A stretch of DNA of 64,000 nucleotides from JAGLOK01 sp963676355 (GCA_963676355.1 OY781093.1:372001-436000), one strand, 5' to 3'. Counted from the first letter of the stretch, positions 9,351 to 17,878 are shown. Made by a program: numbers and translations. The notes: generated by a model not told the origin, from the letters alone.

Positions 9351-9948
9351 TCATTATTTTTCAAAAAACCCTTCGGGGGAATATAATGAAAAAAAGATTC
9401 ACGCTTATATTGCAGGAAGGAAGATTGATTTTTTAACTGCTGATGGTGTGTTTTCAAAGACATCGCTGGATTATGGAACGGCCGTCATGCTGGATGCTTT
9501 TTTCAAAACACATAAAACAGTGGGAAGTTTGCTAGACTTGGGCTGCGGATATGGCCCTGTGGGCATAAGCGCGGCTCTTGTATCAGGCGCAAAAAGCACA
9601 ATGCGCGATATTAATAGTCGCGCAGTTGAGCTTGCAAAAAAGAATGCAACAGAATATGGTGTGTCCGCCGATATTGCTCAAGGCGATGGATATGAAGGGA
9701 TTACAGAAAGATTTGATATCATAATCACAAACCCACCTATACGCGCAGGAAAAAAAGTATATTATCCTTGGATTGAAAATGCACCAGAGTACTTGAACGA
9801 AAACGGCGAATTTTGGGCGGTTGTTCAGAAAAAGCAGGGAGCGGAAAGCCTTAAAAAGCTGATAAAAAAAACATTTGGCAACTGCGAGACTGTTGAACGC
9901 GAAAGTGGATATCATGTTTTGAGGGCAGTATATGAACGCGGTATTTGA
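9343..9948 (+). CDS. RsmC-like SAM-dependent methyltransferase
   Basis: This 201-residue class I methyltransferase of the 'small domain' (MTS) family has the SAM-binding motif LDLGCGYG at residues 64-71 and the catalytic NPPIRAGK at 130-137. The Asn-Pro-Pro motif marks enzymes that methylate exocyclic amino groups of nucleobases, as RsmC does on 16S rRNA guanine. Single-domain proteins of this size are common in Clostridia and usually annotated as rRNA methyltransferases. It overlaps the genes on both sides (8 and 17 bases). Its link to the sugar genes is unclear and may only be transcriptional. Confidence 0.8.
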   Translation: MTDHYFSKNPSGEYNEKKIHAYIAGRKIDFLTADGVFSKTSLDYGTAVMLDAFFKTHKTVGSLLDLGCGYGPVGISAALVSGAKSTMRDINSRAVELAKKNATEYGVSADIAQGDGYEGITERFDIIITNPPIRAGKKVYYPWIENAPEYLNENGEFWAVVQKKQGAESLKKLIKKTFGNCETVERESGYHVLRAVYERGI

Positions 9949-10813
9949 AGATACATTTTTATTGACGATAATACTCATAGTAGTATCAACTCTAATAATA
10001 GCATTTATCAAAAAAGTTCACATAGATAAGTCTCTCAAAGGCTTTAGAGACGACTATGTTCATGCTGTGATGCACGATAAAACAGTAATATCCGGAAAGT
10101 TGGATGTTAAAAACACTGGGATTGAGCTGCTCTTTAGGGAAAACGAAGCTATCGGAGAAAACGGTGAAATGAGCTATATCATATATAAAAATGAATATCC
10201 CAATATATCGTATATAGTACGCTATGCTTCGCAGATGAATGAAAAAAACCGGAAGCGGCGAATGAAAGATATGAAGCGTGCATATCATCCAAACATTTTA
10301 AGAAGATTGGGTCGCAGTATAAATAATTTTTTTAAAACACTTAAAGATGCACTTATGGATATTTTTACTCAAATTTCCGGAAAAATAACCGCATCGGGTG
10401 CCAGCAGCACGATAGCGCAGTCGCAAACTTATACGAAAAAGATAAATCAGGAGCTTGTAAACACCATGGACTCTTCCTATGATCCTATACTTGAAAAGTA
10501 TATAGGAAATGTTGTAGTCGCTGAAGTATCGCAGGGAGAAAAAGCATTTAAACTGAGTGGGGTTCTTAAGGACTATACTGCGAAATACTATGAGATATGG
10601 GACGCTGACCTGCCGGATGACGAAGGTGCGCTACGATGCGATCTGCTTTTACCCACAGCTGGATGCAAAGTGCGCAACTTGGGAGAGCGAGTGTCAAAAT
10701 TTAATCTAAAAGAAATGAGCTTTGACATTAAAAACTATGACAGATACTTGAAAAAACTGACATCAAGAAAAACTAGGAAAATGCGCAAAAAAGACGGCAG
10801 ACTGGCTGATTAG
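9932..10813 (+). CDS. Unknown membrane-anchored protein
   Basis: I do not recognise this 293-residue protein. A single hydrophobic helix (about residues 8-26) is followed by a cytosol-like soluble part with a very basic stretch (NEKNRKRRMKDMKRAYH, about residues 103-119), a Ser/Thr-rich middle, then a compact C-terminal part ending in many Lys and Arg. It overlaps the methyltransferase gene by 17 bases, the deepest overlap in the operon, so its translation depends on that gene. The basic segments suggest contact with nucleic acid or membrane phospholipid, but this is only inference. Confidence 0.7.
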   Translation: MNAVFEDTFLLTIILIVVSTLIIAFIKKVHIDKSLKGFRDDYVHAVMHDKTVISGKLDVKNTGIELLFRENEAIGENGEMSYIIYKNEYPNISYIVRYASQMNEKNRKRRMKDMKRAYHPNILRRLGRSINNFFKTLKDALMDIFTQISGKITASGASSTIAQSQTYTKKINQELVNTMDSSYDPILEKYIGNVVVAEVSQGEKAFKLSGVLKDYTAKYYEIWDADLPDDEGALRCDLLLPTAGCKVRNLGERVSKFNLKEMSFDIKNYDRYLKKLTSRKTRKMRKKDGRLAD

Positions 10814-10833
10814 CCTGATTTTAGGCAATTTTC

Positions 10834-10862
10834 TTGACAAGCAAAATATATCAAGATAATAT
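10834..10862 (+). promoter_or_regulatory. Promoter of the short alaS-like gene
   Basis: TTGACA (10834-10839), a 17-base spacer and TAATAT (10857-10862) form a good sigma-A promoter. The 5' leader of about 45 bases is too short for a T-box riboswitch, and none is seen. Confidence 0.65.
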
Positions 10863-10913
10863 TTATTGGATAAATGAAACTTAGGCTTTTAAGCTTAACA
10901 TAAGGAGAAAAAA

Positions 10914-12695
10914 ATGATTACTTCTGTAGAACTTAGGCAAAAATATTTAGATTTCTTTAAGGAGAAGGGTCACGCTGTTATACCTTCTGCCTCTTTGATA
11001 CCGGAAAACGACCCGACAGTGCTGTTTACACCTGCCGGAATGTTTCCATTAGTGCCATATTTGATGGGAGAGAGCCACCCTGCGGGAGTGAAGCTGTGCG
11101 ATGTGCAAAAGTGTATTCGCACAATAGATATTGACGAAGTGGGAGATGCTTCGCATCTTACGTTTTTTGAAATGCTGGGCAACTGGTCGCTTGGTGATTA
11201 CTTTAAAGATGATTCCATTCGCTGGAGCTATGAGCTTTTAACATCAAAAAAGTGGTTTAACATACCGGTTGAAAAGCTTGCAATATCTGTTTTTGAGGGA
11301 GATGAAAACGCTCCGCGCGATGAAGTTTCTGCAAAACTGTGGGAAGAGTGTGGAATACCAAAAGAGAGGATATTCTACCTGCCTGCTGAAAATAACTGGT
11401 GGATAGCTGGCGCTACAGGACCTTGTGGACCTGATACTGAGATATTTTATATTACGGATAAAGAGCCTTGTGGACCGGATTGCTCACCGGCATGCGATTG
11501 CGGCAGGTATCTTGAAATCTGGAACAATGTGTTCATGGAATACAATAAACTAAAAGACGGAAGTGTTGTTCCTCTTGAAAAGAAGAATGTTGATACAGGA
11601 ATGGGATTGGACAGAACTATAGCCGTTTTGCAGGGGAAAGCTTCTGTGTATGAAACGGATTTGTTTGCATCCATAATATCAAAAATCGAAGAGCTTTCAG
11701 GCAAGAAATATACTGACGGCGACGTGGTGATGCGCGAGATGAGAATAGTAGCCGACCACTGTCGCACAGCGGTTTTTATACTTGGCGATGAAAAAGGCGT
11801 TACACCATCCAATATGGATCAGGGATACATTCTGCGCAGGCTTATCCGACGCGCGGTAAGGTACGGACGTATGCTGGAGCTTCCCGGTCAGTTCACATGG
11901 CAGGTGGCAAAGGTGATACTCGATGAATACGGCGAGATTTATCCCGAGCTTATGGCAAACAAGACGCGCATTCATGACGAGCTTAACAAGGAAGAAGCAA
12001 AGTTTGCAAAAGCTTTGGGACGTGGATTGCGCGAGCTTGAAAAAGTTACAAAGGATATGAAAGAGGGAGACACAATAGACGGAAAGTCTGCATTCAGACT
12101 TTATGACACATACGGATTCCCGATTGAAATAACCTGCGAGTTGGCAGAAGAAAAAGGGCTGAAGGTGGACACAAAAGGCTTTGATGAAGCATTTGCCAAG
12201 CACCAGAAGATATCTTCACAGGGCTCAGAGCAGAAGTTTAAGGGTGGTCTTGCCGACAGTGGTGAACAGACCGCGCGTCTGCACACTGCAACACACCTTT
12301 TGCTTGCAGCACTTCGTGCAAAGTTTGGAGCGGATATAAATCAGCGCGGCTCAAACATAACTGTAGAGCGTGCGAGGTTTGACTTTAATTTTGATAGAAA
12401 AGTAACTCGTGAGGAATGTGATGAGCTTGAAGAATGGGTAAACAATGCAATTGCAGCCGATGTGCCTATTACCATGGAAGAAATGTCAGTAGAGGAAGCA
12501 AAGGCTCAGGGCGCTGTTGGAATATTTACATCCAAATATCAAGACGTTGTAAAAGTATATACTGCTGGTGAATTTTCAAAAGAGATTTGCGGCGGACCTC
12601 ATGCAAAAAGAACAGGTGAGCTTGGTCACTTTAAAATTAAAAAGGAACAATCTTCATCTGCTGGGGTAAGGCGCATTCGTGCTATTTTAGAATAG
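10914..12695 (+). CDS. Short alanyl-tRNA synthetase-like protein, lacking C-Ala domain
   Basis: This 593-residue protein has the AlaRS class II catalytic domain (FTPAGMFPLVPYL, GATGPCGPDTEIFY, CDCGRYLEIWNNVFMEY), the tRNA-recognition helices, then a zinc editing domain with HTATH at residues 457-461 and Cys559-His563. Typical bacterial AlaRS is about 870 residues. The beta-barrel segment normally placed before the editing domain (with an ESGGQ motif) is missing, and the protein ends at the usual end of the editing domain (AGVRRIRAILE) with a terminator right behind. It is therefore a reduced form rather than a frameshifted one. It may be the only AlaRS or a paralogue beside a full-length enzyme. 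AAGGAG precedes the ATG. Confidence 0.82.
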   Translation: MITSVELRQKYLDFFKEKGHAVIPSASLIPENDPTVLFTPAGMFPLVPYLMGESHPAGVKLCDVQKCIRTIDIDEVGDASHLTFFEMLGNWSLGDYFKDDSIRWSYELLTSKKWFNIPVEKLAISVFEGDENAPRDEVSAKLWEECGIPKERIFYLPAENNWWIAGATGPCGPDTEIFYITDKEPCGPDCSPACDCGRYLEIWNNVFMEYNKLKDGSVVPLEKKNVDTGMGLDRTIAVLQGKASVYETDLFASIISKIEELSGKKYTDGDVVMREMRIVADHCRTAVFILGDEKGVTPSNMDQGYILRRLIRRAVRYGRMLELPGQFTWQVAKVILDEYGEIYPELMANKTRIHDELNKEEAKFAKALGRGLRELEKVTKDMKEGDTIDGKSAFRLYDTYGFPIEITCELAEEKGLKVDTKGFDEAFAKHQKISSQGSEQKFKGGLADSGEQTARLHTATHLLLAALRAKFGADINQRGSNITVERARFDFNFDRKVTREECDELEEWVNNAIAADVPITMEEMSVEEAKAQGAVGIFTSKYQDVVKVYTAGEFSKEICGGPHAKRTGELGHFKIKKEQSSSAGVRRIRAILE

Positions 12696-12697
12696 AA

Positions 12698-12727
12698 AAA
12701 AGCCACTGATTTTTTTCAGTGGCTTTT
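12698..12727. terminator. Bidirectional terminator
   Basis: A perfect 12-bp stem (arms 12698-12709 and 12716-12727, core GCCACTGA/TCAGTGGC) has A and T runs at its ends. It lies between two convergent genes and should stop transcription from both. Confidence 0.85.
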
Positions 12728-12733
12728 AAGAAA

Positions 12734-13066
12734 TTATTTAAATAGGCTTAAAAAGTTTTTCTCCGCGAATTCTGTTAAAAACGGTAACTTAAACTTTGAT
12801 CCGTTGCCTGCGTTTATCATGCACATAATCCACACAATAAATGTAGCGACGCCCAAAAGCCAACCTACTATTACAAAGATAATCCCAAGGAAGGGAATTC
12901 GGGAAAGTATGTTTAAAATTACGAATGCAATTGAGGCAGCACCGAAGATGCCGACTGAGTTTGCTGCGTGCCAGCGTATGTTTTCATCATTTTTCTCGGT
13001 GCCAAGAAAGATTAGTCCTGTTAGCCAGCCTAAAAGATATGTAAGCCATGTGGGTGTTTTGCTCAT
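12734..13066 (-). CDS. DUF4870-like small membrane protein
   Basis: This 110-residue protein has three hydrophobic segments: about residues 8-22, 38-60 and 64-86. The N-terminal WLTYLLGWLTGLIFL, the RWHAANS stretch and the following helix pair match the DUF4870/Tic20-like family of small integral membrane proteins with unknown function. It is a single gene with convergent neighbours. The start is fixed by AGGAGGGCATTTTT just before the ATG, a leader shared with two other minus-strand genes in this window. Confidence 0.75.
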   Translation of the reverse strand: MSKTPTWLTYLLGWLTGLIFLGTEKNDENIRWHAANSVGIFGAASIAFVILNILSRIPFLGIIFVIVGWLLGVATFIVWIMCMINAGNGSKFKLPFLTEFAEKNFLSLFK

Positions 13067-13139
13067 AAAAATGCCCTCCTAAATATTGATAATATAATTA
13101 TAACATAATATGGTTAAATTTAAATTAGAAGGATGTTAA

Positions 13140-13622
13140 ATGTCAGAAAAAATAAAAAAACAACCGAATGCTAGAGATTGCTTTGTTTGTGGAATGAAAA
13201 ATGACTTTGGAATGAAAGCGAGATTTTACGAACAAGGCGATGAACTAATAGCATATTTTACCCCTAAAAATGAGCACCAGAGCTATCCAGGAAGACTTCA
13301 CGGCGGTGTTGCGGCGTCAATACTTGATGAGCTTATAGGCAGATCAATGCAGATAGAAGATCCTGATATTTGGGGCGTGACGACTGACCTTAAGATAAAA
13401 TATCGCAAGCCATTGCCGCTTGACTGCGAGCTTAAAGCAGTTGGCAGGATAACAAGTTCAAACAGGATGATGTTTGAAGGAACTGGCGAGATATTAACAC
13501 CTGACGGCAAAGTAGCCGTTTCCGCCCACGGACTTTATATGAAGATGGATGTTAATAAAATCACCGACGGTGATTTTACCGAGGGTGGAGAGCATTGGCG
13601 GGTTTATCCGGATGAGGAATAA
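13140..13622 (+). CDS. PaaI-type hotdog thioesterase
   Basis: This 160-residue hotdog-fold protein carries the family motif LHGGVAASILDE near residues 55-66, in which the acidic residue at the end takes part in thioester hydrolysis. Such enzymes hydrolyse acyl-CoA thioesters in the cytosol. The N-terminal CFVCG segment (Cys15 and Cys18) is seen in a subset of the family. AGAAGGATGTTAA precedes the ATG. It is monocistronic, ending at a bidirectional terminator. The acyl substrate cannot be predicted. Confidence 0.8.
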   Translation: MSEKIKKQPNARDCFVCGMKNDFGMKARFYEQGDELIAYFTPKNEHQSYPGRLHGGVAASILDELIGRSMQIEDPDIWGVTTDLKIKYRKPLPLDCELKAVGRITSSNRMMFEGTGEILTPDGKVAVSAHGLYMKMDVNKITDGDFTEGGEHWRVYPDEE

Positions 13623-13624
13623 AG

Positions 13625-13651
13625 AAAGCCACAGAATTTTGCTGTGGCTTT
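13625..13651. terminator. Bidirectional terminator
   Basis: 10-bp stem (13625-13634 with 13642-13651, core GCCACAG/CTGTGGC), seven-base loop, T-rich on both strands. It separates the thioesterase gene from the convergent anti-sigma-like gene. Confidence 0.8.
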
Positions 13652-13665
13652 TGTAGCTGAGTTGA

Positions 13666-14673
13666 CTATTTAAGGCTTTCAGCGATTTTGATGAGTTCAT
13701 TTTCTGACAGTCCATCTGAAGATATAATATAAAGCACTCCCGAACGTGTTATGTAGCGATATCTTTCAGATTTATCAGGAAATCTTTCGGGATGTGATAT
13801 ATACATGAAAAATTTAATTTCTTTAACAGGTTCTATTTTATTATACAGAACCAATTCGTTTAAATAGTAGGGATTTTCTGAACTGTCATGAAGCAATAAA
13901 GCTTTTTCAAAGCCCTCAATTTTGGGAGTTTTTGTTGAAATAGTATCTGTTATGTTTCTTTCTATTGGATTACTGTTTTCGTCATCAAATGTGAGGAATA
14001 CATGGAATCTAAGTTTATCTCCTGATTCATTTTCAAAGTCCAGTCCAATATTATCAACATATTTATTGAAGTCCTTGGGTAATTGATAGATTTCATATAT
14101 TTTATCGTCATCTTCTTGTGAAGATATAAGTATTGAATTTTCAACATCTTCACCAAGGAAAAAATTGACACCGCCTTTTAGAAACGCATAACCATCTGGA
14201 ATATAGCTTGGAATAGAAATCCTGAATACTGTCTTTTTAACAAGTGACTCCAATTCGGTATAATTTAATATATCTATACTCGGAATGTTCATTCCACCTG
14301 AGTTATCCGCTTTGTTTATTACTAGCCTTAGTTCGTCTTGTGGAACGTTATCTAGAAAGCCGTTATATTCGTCAATATACTCAATTTTCGTTCCAGCCTC
14401 AGGCGTAGGGGTAATTTTAGCTGGATTTGGAACATACTCATATTGCAAATTTTCACCGCTAAGGTTTACAACATTAATAACTACCATCTTTAACGCACCA
14501 ATTCCTGCTAAAGCTAGGCAGATAATAACTGCTACAATTAGTATTCTTTTTAATATAACCTTCGTAGGTGATACTGAACGAATCTGCCTTAAAACATCAT
14601 GCGTCGGGTCGTAGCTCGGAGTATTTATTTTGCTGTACATATCTTTAATTGTTTTATCATAATTCTTGTTCAT
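13666..14673 (-). CDS. Membrane protein paired with ECF sigma factor, probable anti-sigma (DUF4367-like)
   Basis: This 335-residue protein has a short cytosolic N-terminus, one transmembrane helix (about residues 41-65), a Pro/Thr linker (PAKITPTPEAGTK) and a large outside domain. The C-terminal VLYIISSDGLSENELIKIAE segment resembles the DUF4367 family, which often follows ECF sigma genes in Clostridia. Its start overlaps the sigma gene by 17 bases, so the two proteins are made together. By analogy it probably holds the sigma factor at the membrane until an outside signal arrives. No zinc anti-sigma motif is seen in the short cytosolic part. Confidence 0.7.
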   Translation of the reverse strand: MNKNYDKTIKDMYSKINTPSYDPTHDVLRQIRSVSPTKVILKRILIVAVIICLALAGIGALKMVVINVVNLSGENLQYEYVPNPAKITPTPEAGTKIEYIDEYNGFLDNVPQDELRLVINKADNSGGMNIPSIDILNYTELESLVKKTVFRISIPSYIPDGYAFLKGGVNFFLGEDVENSILISSQEDDDKIYEIYQLPKDFNKYVDNIGLDFENESGDKLRFHVFLTFDDENSNPIERNITDTISTKTPKIEGFEKALLLHDSSENPYYLNELVLYNKIEPVKEIKFFMYISHPERFPDKSERYRYITRSGVLYIISSDGLSENELIKIAESLK

Positions 14674-15187
14674 TTGTTACCTCCTGTTTTGCATAGTAAG
14701 GATAATCATCCGCAAGCTGCGCTATAAGTTTGTGCCTTGCGCGTTCATATCTTTTTCGAAGGCTAGATGGGCTTTTCCCGAGAATTTCCGATAACTCATC
14801 GTAAGGACGTTCTTCAATTACGCGACCAAAAACCAAAGCTCGATCCAGTGCTGACAACGTCATTAACGCATTTTCTATGTTTTCAGGAATGTAATCTTCC
14901 CTATCTTCATTAGAAGGTGTTATGAAAATTTGGCTATACTTTTTCTTCCGCAAGATATCTATGCATGTATTGTATGCAATTTTATATAGCCATGCCGATA
15001 GTTCCATACCCTGCTTAAATGATGACTGCTTGTAGTATGCCTTTATGAATGTTGATTGAATTGCATCCTGCGCATCATGATAATTGCACAATATGTTGTG
15101 ACAATATCGCAATAGTTTTTGCCCGTAGTCTTCCATAATATTCTCAAGATCAAAACCAGTGCTCTTGTTAGTGCTGTTTTCTCGCAT
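14657..15187 (-). CDS. ECF-type RNA polymerase sigma factor
   Basis: This 176-residue sigma-70 family protein of the extracytoplasmic function type has region 2 at about residues 20-82 (DAQDAIQSTFIKAYY, then AWLYKIAYNTCIDILRKKK) and region 4 at about 105-160 (a YDELSEILGKSPSSLRKRYERARHKL helix-turn-helix). Regions 1 and 3 are absent, as usual for this group. AAAGGAAAG precedes the ATG. It is the first gene of a two-gene operon with its probable anti-sigma partner. A TATTAT box (15227-15232, minus) lies about 40 bases upstream. Confidence 0.88.
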   Translation of the reverse strand: MRENSTNKSTGFDLENIMEDYGQKLLRYCHNILCNYHDAQDAIQSTFIKAYYKQSSFKQGMELSAWLYKIAYNTCIDILRKKKYSQIFITPSNEDREDYIPENIENALMTLSALDRALVFGRVIEERPYDELSEILGKSPSSLRKRYERARHKLIAQLADDYPYYAKQEVTNEQEL

Positions 15188-15419
15188 TATACTTTCCTTT
15201 TCTTTGTTTGAAACCGGTATTCACTTATAATACGACAGAAAATGGCTTTTTGTGACATAAAACTAGAAAAATGTAAAAGAACTGTTATTTACAGCTCTTT
15301 GTTTGAAGCTAACTAAATCAAAGTTAAATCAACTGACCATACTCATTACAAATCGCATGAGCAATTGTTGAATATTCACTGAGGTTATTAATAAAATAAT
15401 GTTTTTTACGATATAGTTT

Positions 15420-15436
15420 CATTTTACAATAAAATG
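15420..15436. promoter_or_regulatory. 17-bp palindrome upstream of tdh
   Basis: CATTTTA-caa-TAAAATG is an inverted repeat with 7-bp arms. It ends about ten bases upstream of the position expected for the tdh -35 element, so it is a candidate regulator site. The binding protein is unknown. Confidence 0.4.
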
Positions 15437-15465
15437 TAATATTTCCACATCAAAAATTTAAGAAG

Positions 15466-15474
15466 TGTTATAAT
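15466..15474 (+). promoter_or_regulatory. tdh-kbl promoter (extended -10)
   Basis: TGtTATAAT is a perfect extended -10 element. No good -35 is seen at 17 bases, which is tolerated by extended -10 promoters. The start codon follows 29 bases later, after a GGGAG ribosome binding site. Confidence 0.6.
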
Positions 15475-15503
15475 ATATTTAGGATAAAAGTTGGGAGATT
15501 GCT

Positions 15504-16544
15504 ATGAAAGATACGATGAAAGCGTTAGTTAAAAAATATCCCAAACAGGGCTTGTGGATGGAGGATGTACCAGTACCCGGAGTGGGAATGCACGATGTCC
15601 TGATTAAGGTTTTAAGGACATCGATATGCGGAACTGACGTTCATATATATAATTGGGATGAGTGGTCTCAAAAGACCATTCCCGTTCCGATGACAATAGG
15701 ACATGAATTTGTCGGGCTTATTGTTGAGATTGGCAGCGATGTTCATGATTTTAGAGTTGGAGACATTGTCTCAGCCGAGGGTCATCTTGTGTGCGGAAAG
15801 TGCCGTAATTGCCTTGCTGGTCGCAGGCATCTGTGTCGGTCTACAAAGGGGATAGGCGTAAACCGTGCAGGTGCTTTTGCGGAGTTTATAAGTGTGCCTG
15901 TCACAAATGTTTGGCACTGCGATCCAAACATACCGCTTGATATAATAAGCTGCTTTGATCCTTTGGGAAATGCTGTGCACACAGCGCTTGCATATGATGT
16001 TTTGGGCGAGGATGTGCTTATAACCGGTGCAGGTCCAATAGGAATTATGGCGGCTGCCATCGCAAAGCATGCGGGAGCCCGATATGTTGTGGTAACCGAT
16101 GTTAATCCATATAGGCTTAATTTGGCAAAAAAAATGGGCGCAACACGTGTTGTGGATGTAAGTCATGAACAGATAGCGGATGTAATGGATGAGCTTCACA
16201 TGAAGGAAGGCTTTGACGTGGGGATGGAGATGTCGGGCAATTCGATAGCGTTCAATGATATGCTGGATTGCATGTGCCATGGCGGCAAAGTTGCGGTACT
16301 CGGAATCCATGGACCTAACACTAAAATTGATTGGACGGAAGTCGTGTTCAACGGACTTACAATCAAAGGGATATATGGGCGTGAGATGTATGAGACATGG
16401 TATAAGATGACTTCATTCATACAGACTGGACTTGATATATCACCTGTTATTACACATAGATTTCATTACACGGATTATGAAAAGGGTTTTGAAGCAATGA
16501 GAAGTGGCAACTCTGGCAAAGTTATTTTGAACTGGGAGGAATAA
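15504..16544 (+). CDS. tdh: L-threonine 3-dehydrogenase
   Basis: This 346-residue zinc-dependent medium-chain dehydrogenase oxidises L-threonine with NAD to 2-amino-3-ketobutyrate. Catalytic zinc ligands Cys42, His67 and Glu68 are visible, as are the four structural-zinc cysteines at 97, 100, 103 and 111. The NAD-binding GAGPIG motif lies near residue 175. Length is that of the family. kbl follows after a single base, which settles the assignment: the pair converts threonine to glycine and acetyl-CoA. GGGAG is 6 bases before the ATG. Confidence 0.95.
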   Translation: MKDTMKALVKKYPKQGLWMEDVPVPGVGMHDVLIKVLRTSICGTDVHIYNWDEWSQKTIPVPMTIGHEFVGLIVEIGSDVHDFRVGDIVSAEGHLVCGKCRNCLAGRRHLCRSTKGIGVNRAGAFAEFISVPVTNVWHCDPNIPLDIISCFDPLGNAVHTALAYDVLGEDVLITGAGPIGIMAAAIAKHAGARYVVVTDVNPYRLNLAKKMGATRVVDVSHEQIADVMDELHMKEGFDVGMEMSGNSIAFNDMLDCMCHGGKVAVLGIHGPNTKIDWTEVVFNGLTIKGIYGREMYETWYKMTSFIQTGLDISPVITHRFHYTDYEKGFEAMRSGNSGKVILNWEE

Positions 16545-16545
16545 T

Positions 16546-17727
16546 ATGAAAAGCGCGTATAGCATTTTAAAAAACATAAATCAAGGCATTAAAAACGACG
16601 GCATGTGGAAAAGCGAGCGCATCATTACGACACCTCAAAGCGCGAGGATAGATGTAACAGGTCAACAAGGGCTTTTAAACATGTGCGCAAACAACTACCT
16701 TGGGCTTTCAAATAATGAGCGCTTAAAAGAAGCGTCGAAAAAAAGTTATGATGATTATGGATATGGCCTTTCATCGGTGAGGTTTATCTGTGGAACGCAA
16801 AGCGTGCACAAGAATCTTGAAAAAAAGATAAGCACGTTTCTTCAAATGGAGGACACGATATTATATTCTTCGTGCTTTGATGCGAACACGGGGCTTTTTG
16901 AAACATTGCTTTCAGCAGAGGATGCAATTATTAGCGATGAGCTTAATCACGCAAGCATAATAGACGGTGTTCGGCTGTGCAAGGCAAAGCGCTTCAGATA
17001 TAAAAATAATGACATGGCAGATCTTGAGGAAAAACTTCGCGAGGCTAGAGAATGCAGGATGATTATGATATGTACAGATGGCGTTTTTTCAATGGACGGA
17101 ACGATTGCAAACCTTAAAGGCATATGCGATTTAGCTGAAAAATATGACGCACTTGTGATGGTGGATGATTCACATGCTGTGGGGTTTGTGGGGAAAAGCG
17201 GCCGCGGAACTCCGGAATATTGCGATGTGATGAGCCGTGTAGACATTATAACCGGAACTCTCGGGAAAGCTTTGGGTGGCGCGAGCGGCGGATACACTTC
17301 TGCAAGCAAGACTATTGTGGACTTACTGCGCCAGCGGTCAAGACCATATCTTTTTTCTAATACTCTCGCCCCAGCTATTGCAGCATCGGCCTGTGAAGTG
17401 TTTGATATGATTTCTGAAAGTACGCAGCTTCGTGACAGGCTTGAAGAAAACACGATGTATTTCAGACAGTGCATAAAAAAAGCCGGATTTGAGATAAAGG
17501 AGGGCCCGCATCCTATAGTTCCCATCATGCTCTATGATGCGCGGGTTGCTCAGGAGATGGCAGCAAAGATGCTGCAAAAGGGCGTATATGTCATTGGATT
17601 TTTCTACCCTGTAGTACCGAAGGGGTTGGCTCGTATTCGTGTGCAGGTGTCGGCCGCGCATACAAAAGAGGATTTGGACTTTGCAATTAAAGCGTTCACT
17701 GAATGCCGTGATGAGATGGTGTTCTAG
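16546..17727 (+). CDS. kbl: Glycine C-acetyltransferase (2-amino-3-ketobutyrate CoA ligase)
   Basis: This 393-residue PLP enzyme of the alpha-oxoamine synthase family cleaves 2-amino-3-ketobutyrate with CoA to glycine and acetyl-CoA, completing threonine breakdown begun by Tdh. The PLP lysine is Lys241 in TGTLGKALGGASGG. The VDDSHAVGFVG stretch (Asp and His binding the cofactor) and the NNYLGLS segment near residue 47 are conserved. GGGAGG precedes the ATG and overlaps the tdh end, so the two are coupled. A terminator follows at 17760. Confidence 0.95.
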   Translation: MKSAYSILKNINQGIKNDGMWKSERIITTPQSARIDVTGQQGLLNMCANNYLGLSNNERLKEASKKSYDDYGYGLSSVRFICGTQSVHKNLEKKISTFLQMEDTILYSSCFDANTGLFETLLSAEDAIISDELNHASIIDGVRLCKAKRFRYKNNDMADLEEKLREARECRMIMICTDGVFSMDGTIANLKGICDLAEKYDALVMVDDSHAVGFVGKSGRGTPEYCDVMSRVDIITGTLGKALGGASGGYTSASKTIVDLLRQRSRPYLFSNTLAPAIAASACEVFDMISESTQLRDRLEENTMYFRQCIKKAGFEIKEGPHPIVPIMLYDARVAQEMAAKMLQKGVYVIGFFYPVVPKGLARIRVQVSAAHTKEDLDFAIKAFTECRDEMVF

Positions 17728-17759
17728 AACGTGTATTACTGAAATAAATAATATCGATT

Positions 17760-17796
17760 GCTGATATGTGATGTAATGCGCATATCAGCTTTTTTA
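17760..17796 (+). terminator. tdh-kbl terminator
   Basis: Nine-bp perfect stem GCTGATATG/CATATCAGC (17760-17768 with 17781-17789), 12-base loop, followed by six T. It is a textbook intrinsic terminator. Confidence 0.88.
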
Positions 17797-17878
17797 TATC
17801 ATAAATTATAAAAATCATCTTGCTTCGATTTTTAAAGCATAGTAGCATTAGCTATATCAATTGCAAGGAGTGTTCCAT

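Larger units (their letters stand above)
15188..15503. other. Divergent intergenic region
   Basis: This 316-base AT-rich gap between the sigma operon (minus) and tdh (plus) has no gene. It holds a possible -10 box TATTAT for the sigma gene (15227-15232, minus), an imperfect hairpin (about 15276-15300), the palindrome at 15420-15436 and the tdh promoter. Confidence 0.6.

Noticed and set aside
10814..10913. T-box riboswitch before the alaS-like gene
   Set aside because: The leader after the promoter is only about 45 bases, with no room for the specifier stem and no T-box sequence.
10914..12695. Possible frameshift or truncation of a normal-length alaS
   Set aside because: The protein ends at a domain boundary, a bidirectional terminator follows within three bases, and the opposite strand gene starts behind it; no remnant of a C-terminal domain is seen.
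15276..15300. Hairpin as a terminator or small RNA
   Set aside because: The stem has a mismatch and no convincing T run or promoter; it may be chance in AT-rich DNA.
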